Assembly: GCA_048421225.1 (NCBI GenBank)
Contig: DBFNRV010000096.1
Location: 1-10,850 of the forward strand
DNA from: UMGS946 sp048421225
Lineage (GTDB): Bacteria > Bacillota > Clostridia > Christensenellales > CAG-138
DNA length: 10,850 nt
Reading direction: 5' to 3'
In this document: one piece after another, positions 5,799 through 10,850 of the stretch
How the letters are laid out: the number at the start of each line of letters is the position of its first letter
How positions within the stretch are numbered: position 1 is the first letter of the stretch
Notes under the pieces: model-generated
Database searches by the model: none
The model's input: only the letters and a program-made list of their open reading frames with translations
What the model was told of the DNA's origin: nothing
Program-made: the position numbers and the translations under genes

Positions 5799-7817
5799 TC
5801 AGCGCGGGTTATGTATCAGGTCGGGGTACCTGCCTGCGGCAAAGCTCCATACGCTGGTATTGAAGCCAGAAAGCGTATTTCCGTTTGTAAGGTTAGCCTT
5901 CGTTATTCTGGTAAACCCGTTTACTGTTCCGGTAGATGTTGATTCAGCGTAAGAGTTAGATACGGAACCTGCGTTAAGACCGATACTTATCGAAGCCTCA
6001 GTTGCTCCCCATGCGCTATCGTTATGAACTACATAGCAGCGTCTTACGACGCCTGAGGATCCGTTCCAACCCAGGAAGCCTCCAACGCGCCGGTATCCTA
6101 CCACACGCGCCTCAAGGTTTACATAGCAGTCCTCAATGGTGCCAATATTGCCTCCTACCAGGCCCCCGGCATAGTTGGTTACGATATCTCCGCTGTCTAT
6201 TTCATCGCGATAACCTGCGTTTATACCGCTTGTAGAATAGCTTTCTTTAATAATGCCCCAGTTGCCGCCCGCTATTCCGCCGGCATATTCATAAGCAACA
6301 ACTCCATAGGCGTTATCAGAGTAGCTGCCAACGCCTATCTTGGAACTTGAGTACTGTATTGTACCCTTGTTTCTTCCGGCTATTCCGCCCGCAAATCCGC
6401 CTTCGTCGTCGTCACGGAGAGCACCTACATATTTGCCTGTAACATGAACGTTGGAAATAACGCCGTTTGTATCGTTCGTTCCGGCAACAGCGCCCACTTC
6501 CGACCAACCCTCAATTTCATTAATTGTAAGGTTCAGGTTTTCGATTGTGCCGTTGTTGATGGCGAACAGTCCGACATTGCTGTAATCGTCAAGGACGATG
6601 TGAAGCCCTGATATAGTATGTCCCTGGCCGTCGATGCTTCCCGTGAACGGCACGTCCGCGTTGTCGCCCAGTCCAAGGGGCTCCCAGCCACGGACGAGAC
6701 CGAAGTCCTCTATCACGATATAATGGGCGTCCATTTCGTTCTCAACCGCCCTCAGCGTGGCCTCGTCATAGATATGGTAGGGGTTCTCCTCGGAACCGTC
6801 CGGCCGCGGCGTAGGGGTGGGTACCGCTTCCCTTTCAACTGTGAAGGTTACTGCCGACGCTGATCCCGTTTCAAGATTATAAACCGACTGTTCGGTCTGA
6901 TCCGCCGGAGAGAAGAAATAGCCTGCGGGAGCCGCTACGTCAGTGCCAGCCACTACATCATATACTTCGTCTGTAAAGGTAACATATATTGAAGTTGGCT
7001 CCGGATCCACATCCGAGGACTGGTCGTCAAAGTTCACCGTTATTTCAACATCTTCAACAGGATAGGGCGCGGGCGTAGGCGTGGGCGTCGGTTCGTCTGG
7101 CGTGGGCGTCGGTTCAATTACTTCCCCTGGACCGCCGATTTCTGCGTCGGGATCCGTCTGGCCCGCTCCTACGTAGAGATAACTGTGGAAATGCTCCGCC
7201 TGATATTCGTTTCCAACGCTCTCTGGCAGATGACCGCCTATAACATATGTCACGCTTTCGTTGGCGGCCAGAGTGGCCGCGGGGTTGAACACGTCCGTTT
7301 CGCCCTCTTCAAGCGAAGCCGTATTCAAGTTTACTCCCTCAACCCGTACCCACTGTTCGCCTACAAGCTCGTAGACGTAGATCTTGAGTACAGGCTTGAG
7401 GCCGTTTTCACAGTCGACCATGCTGTTGTCCCACATGATGCCGCCATCCCCGTTATCGACCATGTTCTTTACCTGGTCGCTTGGATCCGCTTCCCGCACC
7501 GTAAGCTGAAGCCTGGCAGGCAGCGTACCCTTGTTATCAACCGTTACGGGCTGGAAGTATACCGGGATAGGATTAAAACCCTCGGTATTCCTATTTGCAT
7601 AACCGTCTATGAGTTCATCGTCAAACTGCGTAAGCATAAGGGGGCGCAGATTCGTGAACTCCAGCGGTTCGTAGCTTTCCAGCTCTATGTTCAGCACTCC
7701 GGCTTTAAAGCCGGCCTCGGTCCTTTCGACATCCGTAAACCACGCGAACGTTGCGCCTATAAGAAGGGTTGCAACGACAAGCACTGATAAAACGGATATC
7801 AACACTCTTTTCTTCAT
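5799..7817 (-). CDS. SipW-dependent TasA-domain/GLUG-repeat surface protein B
   Basis: The 672-residue protein is modular. The SipW-type signal GATFAWFTD (21-29) is probably cleaved after A25. A TasA-like domain runs to about 229, closing with NEYQAEHFH (203-211) and VGAGQTD. A PTPTP-rich linker covers 235-251. A compact beta-type module (about 253-330) lacks a counterpart in the sister protein and loosely resembles MucBP-like modules. A second linker (PTPTPRP, 333-339) leads to a C-terminal beta-helix-type region (345-672) with GLUG-like repeats, for example YAGGIAGGNWGIIKESYSTSG (511-531) and YAGGLVGGNIGTIEDCYV (549-566). It ends with the common GLUG-protein tail around W657 to YPDL. GGAGGAA about six bases upstream supports ATG at 7817. 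There is no LPXTG or other anchor, so retention through the TasA domain is inferred. GLUG repeats occur in bacterial adhesins and surface enzymes; the ligand is unknown. Confidence 0.88.
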   Translation of the reverse strand: MKKRVLISVLSVLVVATLLIGATFAWFTDVERTEAGFKAGVLNIELESYEPLEFTNLRPLMLTQFDDELIDGYANRNTEGFNPIPVYFQPVTVDNKGTLPARLQLTVREADPSDQVKNMVDNGDGGIMWDNSMVDCENGLKPVLKIYVYELVGEQWVRVEGVNLNTASLEEGETDVFNPAATLAANESVTYVIGGHLPESVGNEYQAEHFHSYLYVGAGQTDPDAEIGGPGEVIEPTPTPDEPTPTPTPAPYPVEDVEITVNFDDQSSDVDPEPTSIYVTFTDEVYDVVAGTDVAAPAGYFFSPADQTEQSVYNLETGSASAVTFTVEREAVPTPTPRPDGSEENPYHIYDEATLRAVENEMDAHYIVIEDFGLVRGWEPLGLGDNADVPFTGSIDGQGHTISGLHIVLDDYSNVGLFAINNGTIENLNLTINEIEGWSEVGAVAGTNDTNGVISNVHVTGKYVGALRDDDEGGFAGGIAGRNKGTIQYSSSKIGVGSYSDNAYGVVAYEYAGGIAGGNWGIIKESYSTSGINAGYRDEIDSGDIVTNYAGGLVGGNIGTIEDCYVNLEARVVGYRRVGGFLGWNGSSGVVRRCYVVHNDSAWGATEASISIGLNAGSVSNSYAESTSTGTVNGFTRITKANLTNGNTLSGFNTSVWSFAAGRYPDLIHNPR
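7078..7115 (-). repeat. 17-bp direct repeat in Pro/Thr linker
   Basis: The plus-strand sequence GGCGTGGGCGTCGGTTC occurs at 7078-7094 and again exactly at 7099-7115, a 21-bp period. It encodes two copies of a seven-residue EPTPTPD-type unit in the linker after the TasA-like domain. An in-frame repeat of this kind can change the linker length by recombination or slippage without breaking the protein. Confidence 0.75.
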
Positions 7818-7861
7818 GTTAATTCCTCCAGTTTATAAATTATGTACTCGTCACAGAATGC

Positions 7862-7920
7862 GATGTCAGCCGCAGCCTGTAACTAGACATCTAAGTTAAC
7901 TAAGGGGATGCGTTAACCTA
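7862..7920 (-). repeat. two abutting intercistronic stem-loops
   Basis: The 97-nt gap between the two GLUG genes, with the last stop codon, can form two adjacent hairpins in the minus-strand RNA. The first pairs UAGGUUAAC (7912-7920, containing the UAG stop) with GUUAACUUA (7892-7900), 9 bp with one G-U pair and an 11-nt loop. The second pairs GAUGUC (7886-7891) with GACAUC (7862-7867) around 18 nt. No U-tract follows either. They may protect the upstream message or reduce read-through. Confidence 0.55.
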
Positions 7921-9822
7921 TTTCAGCGTTGGAAAGCTGCCGTCCTCGATCATCCAGATGTTTTCATCCCATCCAGAATAGAGGCTTGAAGCTTTTAACT
8001 CGTTATCCGTCTTTCCTCTTCCCCTATATGTATCGTTGTCCCATCCCGTGTAAGGCGTGTTAAATCCGCCCGTACCATTGCCGCATGAATAGTAGCATCC
8101 CTTGATAAAGTATACGCTGTTTACATCCAGCGAGCTGCCTCCAATCTGGCCGGCCGATGGGTGAGAATACGTCTTAAAGGAATAAACCCGGCTTATAGTG
8201 TAGCAGTGGTTAAGCGTTCCCCAGTTATAGCCTATAAGTCCGCCAACCTTGTTATATCCCCTTATTGAGCCTGTAGTGTAGCAATTAGTGACAGTTCCGC
8301 CGTTTTCTCCAATAAGGCCGCCGATGGTATCAAAGTGCAGTCCTCCTGATATGCTCGTCATATAGTCCGCATCCGACAGCGTTCTTTGGGTAACGTTCAT
8401 GTTAACGTCCCCGGTAGTATGACAGGCTTCAACTATACCCTCGTTAAAGCCTACAAGGCCGCCTTGGATGTTGGTTTCCGGATTGTAGCCCGACTGAATC
8501 GTCGAACCGCCAACGTATGCGGAAGATGAACAATGCCTTATAGACGCCCCTGCGCCGTTATACCCCACAACGCCGCCGCCGAATACACGGCCGGAATACA
8601 GGGTTCCGCTTGTAGTGCAGCTTTCAACCGTACCTCCGTTATAGCCCGCCAAAATACCTGCCGTGCTTATTCCTGACACGTTGGCGTCCGATATAGAGAG
8701 GTTTTTCACTGTGCCTACCGATGAACCGAACAATCCGGTTCCATCCTGAACCGATGAACTTATCCTCAGCCCATAGATCGTATGGCCGCATCCGTCAAGC
8801 GTGCCGCTAAACGGATTGGAAGCGCTGATGCTTATACTGCCGGTCAAATAATCCGTCGTCCTTGACGCCTCGCCTATGGGGCGCCAGGCCTGAGTATCTG
8901 TGTCCGAAGACAGGTCAAGGTCGTTTGCTATTACGAAGTTGCATCCCCTATGGTTGCGCACGTTATTAAGGTCATCTGGGGTATAGATAATATGCGATTG
9001 GGCCCCTATCGGACATTCTCCAGGCTGGTCTGGCTCCACTGGGCCGCCTGGAGTGGGTGTTGGCTCGACTGGCGTCGGCGTTGCCGGCGACGGGGTCGTG
9101 TCTCCCCCTGGGCCGCCTATATCCGCGCCTTCATCCGTCTGTCCCGCGCCGATATACAGGTATCCGTGATAATGTTTGGCCTGATATTCGTTCCCAACGG
9201 TTTCCGGCAGATGCGCTCCAATTAGATAACCAACGCTATCCTTTGCGCCAAGCACGGTTTCAGGCGAGAACACGGAAACTTCCCCGTTCTCAAGGGTTGC
9301 CTCGTTAAGGTTTACGCCCTCAATCCGTATCCACTCTCCATCTATATCCTCGTATAAATATATTTTAAGTACCGCTTTAAGCTCGTTGCCGCACGCCGTT
9401 ACTCCATCGCGCATAACTCCGCCCTGTCCGTTTTCAACGATGTTTTCCACCTGGCACCCATCGGGAATTTCATCGTCTACCAATGAGATCTGAATCCGAG
9501 CTGGAAGCGTTCCGCTGTTTATAACCGTAATAGGCTGGAAATAGGATGGTATGGGATCATATCCCTCCTGGTTCCTATTCTCTACCGTACCGTCCTGCGC
9601 CCTCATAAGCTCGCCGTCATGCTGCGCAAGCGTAAGCGGGCGCAGGTTGCTGAAATTCAATGCTGCTCCGCTTTCAATATCTATATTTAAAACACCCGAC
9701 TGATACCCTGATTCAATACCTTCCCTATCTGAAAACCACGCAAAGGTTCCGGTGGCTATCAATGCCGCCATTAAAACAATAGTCAGCAAAGAAACCATCA
9801 AACTTTTTGTTCTGCCGTTCAA
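7918..9822 (-). CDS. SipW-dependent TasA-domain/GLUG-repeat surface protein A
   Basis: This 634-residue protein is the first gene of the operon and a paralogue of the following one. Its SipW-type signal ends ATGTFAWFSD (23-32), cleaved probably after A28. The TasA-like domain extends to about 232 with NEYQAKHYH (211-219) and IGAGQTDEGA. A Pro/Thr linker (242-268) leads to a beta-helix-type region with at least six GLUG-like repeats, such as GGLVGFNEGIVEACHTTGDV (454-473) and IGGLIGENGGTVTNCYTTG (500-518). The C-terminus (WDENIWMIEDGSFPTL) is typical of GLUG proteins. The start is TTG (9820-9822), eight bases after GGGGG (9831-9835). The nearest ATG (9825-9827) is out of frame and stops after two codons, and the next in-frame Met would remove the charged n-region. 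There is no sortase or lipoprotein signal. An adhesive fibre subunit is the best reading; the ligand is unknown. Confidence 0.87.
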   Translation of the reverse strand: MNGRTKSLMVSLLTIVLMAALIATGTFAWFSDREGIESGYQSGVLNIDIESGAALNFSNLRPLTLAQHDGELMRAQDGTVENRNQEGYDPIPSYFQPITVINSGTLPARIQISLVDDEIPDGCQVENIVENGQGGVMRDGVTACGNELKAVLKIYLYEDIDGEWIRIEGVNLNEATLENGEVSVFSPETVLGAKDSVGYLIGAHLPETVGNEYQAKHYHGYLYIGAGQTDEGADIGGPGGDTTPSPATPTPVEPTPTPGGPVEPDQPGECPIGAQSHIIYTPDDLNNVRNHRGCNFVIANDLDLSSDTDTQAWRPIGEASRTTDYLTGSISISASNPFSGTLDGCGHTIYGLRISSSVQDGTGLFGSSVGTVKNLSISDANVSGISTAGILAGYNGGTVESCTTSGTLYSGRVFGGGVVGYNGAGASIRHCSSSAYVGGSTIQSGYNPETNIQGGLVGFNEGIVEACHTTGDVNMNVTQRTLSDADYMTSISGGLHFDTIGGLIGENGGTVTNCYTTGSIRGYNKVGGLIGYNWGTLNHCYTISRVYSFKTYSHPSAGQIGGSSLDVNSVYFIKGCYYSCGNGTGGFNTPYTGWDNDTYRGRGKTDNELKASSLYSGWDENIWMIEDGSFPTLK

Positions 9823-10006
9823 AACATCCGCCCCCTTTTTTGTATTTATGCTCCGTAAATATTATACATGGTCCACTTGAACCTATATATGATATCCGTG
9901 CATTTGAATCCATATAATTTTCGGCACTATTATACTTTGTATTAACGCATAATCCATTTTCATTATAGTTAAATAGGATAACAATGCCTTTTTGTCTCTA
10001 AAATTG
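9823..10006 (-). other. long untranslated leader of the fibre operon, with a hairpin
   Basis: From a predicted transcription start near 10000 to the TTG start codon there are about 178 nt, unusually long. The only clear structure is an imperfect hairpin at 9863-9889: UAUAUAGGUUC paired with GGACC-A-UGUAUA, 11 bp with one bulged A and a 4-nt loop. It sits about 40 nt before the start codon. No riboswitch class is recognised, and the hairpin lacks a good U-tract. Several chance TATAAT strings (9861-9866, 9929-9934, 9962-9967) lack suitable -35 boxes. The part of the gap from 10036 to 10155 is AT-rich, includes a 14-bp AT palindrome (10107-10120), and holds nothing else I can identify. Confidence 0.5.
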
Positions 10007-10035
10007 ATACTAGCACTCGATCAATGATCTGTCAA
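10007..10035 (-). promoter_or_regulatory. main promoter of the SipW/TasA operon with embedded palindrome
   Basis: The -35 is a perfect TTGACA (10030-10035). After exactly 17 nt comes TAGTAT (10007-10012, 4/6) preceded by TGc, giving an extended -10. The spacer includes GATCATTGATC (10019-10029), a perfect 5-1-5 inverted repeat that directly abuts the -35 box and is a natural operator position. The TetR-type regulator encoded just upstream is the obvious candidate binder, but this link is inference. Confidence 0.7.
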
Positions 10036-10155
10036 CATATATATTCCATTTATTCAATATTATAGTAAATTTTTGTTCATCCTATATTGCGCCAAGTCTG
10101 CATTTGATAATATATATTATTATAGATTTTATTGTCCAACCATGATCCTTATGCC

Positions 10156-10704
10156 CTATTCTCCCTCGATACCCTTTACTATTTTCACCGCAACGCAAGT
10201 AATTGAATCCCTTAGCAACGATACAAATTTTTCAGGCGCCAAACATGGATTTCCGGTAAGCCATCTCTCCAGCGCGGCTAACATGGCATCGGTAAAAAAT
10301 GTCTCAAAAAAGTCTGAATCAGAGCCTTCAGAGAATATTTGTTTCAGATATGTTAAAATAATCGGATGCAAAACCTCTGTGAAATAATCCCTGAATGAAT
10401 TTTGACCCGTTACCTGAAGCGCGTTTGTATAAAACCGCCTGTTTTCATAAAAATAACGGCATATATCCTCTATAAGGATCCATCCGTCCTCATATGACCT
10501 GTCATATATCGTATCAACAAACTCAGTATAGTAAATCCAGTTTACTAAGCTGTATTTATCCTTGAAATGATAGTAAAAGCTCTTGCGGTTCATTCCGCAC
10601 TCGTCGCAAATATCGCCAACGCTTATCTTTGAAAAGGGTTTATCGTTCATCAACCTTTTCATTGCTGCCGACAGCGCCTTTTTGGTTATATTGGAATCAG
10701 GCAC
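10156..10704 (-). CDS. TetR/AcrR-family regulator, DhaS-like type
   Basis: The 182-residue protein is a normal size for a TetR regulator. The N-terminal DNA-binding domain starts SNITKKALSAAMKRLM and continues with the helix-turn-helix FSKISVGDICDECGMNRKSF (24-43) and YYHFKDKYSL (44-53), where the YYHF helix and following K/D are characteristic of TetR proteins. The C-terminal helical part (about 60-182) resembles the DhaS/TetR_C subgroup and would form the dimer and ligand pocket. GTG at 10702-10704 is chosen because SNITKKAL begins directly after it, AAGGTGG lies 10 nt upstream, and the nearby ATG (10704-10706) is out of frame. It is co-directional with and upstream of the fibre operon, separated by 333 nt containing an independent promoter. 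It may regulate that operon through the GATCATTGATC palindrome. The ligand is unknown. Confidence 0.88.
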   Translation of the reverse strand: MPDSNITKKALSAAMKRLMNDKPFSKISVGDICDECGMNRKSFYYHFKDKYSLVNWIYYTEFVDTIYDRSYEDGWILIEDICRYFYENRRFYTNALQVTGQNSFRDYFTEVLHPIILTYLKQIFSEGSDSDFFETFFTDAMLAALERWLTGNPCLAPEKFVSLLRDSITCVAVKIVKGIEGE

Positions 10705-10742
10705 ATAACCACCCCCACCTTAGAACTAGAATGCCATATTAA

Positions 10743-10771
10743 ATTATACCATAAACTATACGTGCCGCTAA
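10743..10771 (-). promoter_or_regulatory. promoter of the TetR-family gene
   Basis: TATAAT (10743-10748) is preceded by TGG, an extended -10, with TTAGCG (10766-10771, 3/6) 17 nt upstream. Transcription would start near 10736, giving a leader of about 30 nt with the ribosome binding site AAGGTGG. The rest of the window to 10850 is AT-rich with no gene visible. Confidence 0.5.
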
Positions 10772-10850
10772 ATTTTATTTAATCCGGCTTACAAACTTGC
10801 CTTTCGGTTTTTAAAAACAACAGTTGAAATAATTTACACTATCTGTTTAT

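Noticed and set aside
7185..7787. Plus-strand open frame of 200 codons opposite protein B
   Set aside because: It is antisense to the conserved TasA-like domain, and a similar shadow opposite the 236-aa gene (5283-5756) shows it is a by-product of shared coding sequence.
9725..9913. 62-codon minus-strand frame overlapping the start of protein A
   Set aside because: It runs in a different frame from the conserved SipW signal and TasA domain, and contains no recognisable motif.
9883..9963. 26-codon frame in the operon leader starting ATGAAAATGG
   Set aside because: It has no ribosome binding site and no run of regulatory codons or other leader-peptide sign, so chance is more likely.
10107..10120. 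14-bp palindrome ATAATATATATTAT
   Set aside because: It is a simple A/T alternation in AT-rich DNA and expected by chance; it lies upstream of the promoter and was not called as an operator.

Overview
The window looks like chromosomal DNA of a Gram-positive, Clostridia-like member of the Firmicutes (probably an uncultured gut lineage). The grounds are strong GGAGG-type ribosome binding sites, a long clostridial-type HflX, an AGCS sodium:amino-acid symporter, a DhaS-type TetR regulator, and above all a SipW signal peptidase with TasA-like substrates. The genus cannot be named from sequence alone. All nine genes are on the minus strand, so transcription runs from high to low coordinates. No tRNA, rRNA, CRISPR array, insertion sequence or phage gene is visible.

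Reading in the direction of transcription: a TetR/AcrR-type regulator (10156-10704) has its own extended -10 promoter. A 333-nt gap follows, carrying a near-consensus promoter (TTGACA, 17 nt, TGcTAGTAT) whose spacer is filled by a perfect 11-bp palindrome, and then a leader of about 178 nt. The next six genes (9822 down to 3516) look like one unit. They are two large chimeric surface proteins, each a SipW-type signal plus a TasA-like domain, a Pro/Thr linker and a GLUG-repeat region (7918-9822 and 5799-7817); a stand-alone TasA-like protein (5049-5759); a smaller, divergent TasA-like protein (4453-4947); an ER-type signal peptidase I of the SipW class (3709-4437); and a 60-residue SipW-type precursor that is almost only signal peptide plus a beta-strand-like tail (3516-3698). 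Stable stem-loops without U-tracts lie between several of these cistrons and could set the subunit ratio.

My interpretation is that this operon makes an extracellular TasA-type fibre. SipW would process all five precursors, the 236-residue protein would be the bulk subunit, and the two GLUG proteins would be adhesive subunits held by their TasA domains, since neither has a sortase motif. The small proteins would be accessory, initiating or capping components. The TasA-GLUG fusions and the mini-substrate directly after sipW are the most novel part.

After a 270-nt AT-rich gap with a possible weak terminator come two housekeeping-type genes: an AGCS-family sodium:amino-acid symporter (1854-3245) and the ribosome-associated GTPase HflX (27-1796). 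This HflX has an N-terminal extension with an intact JAMM/MPN metal-binding signature.
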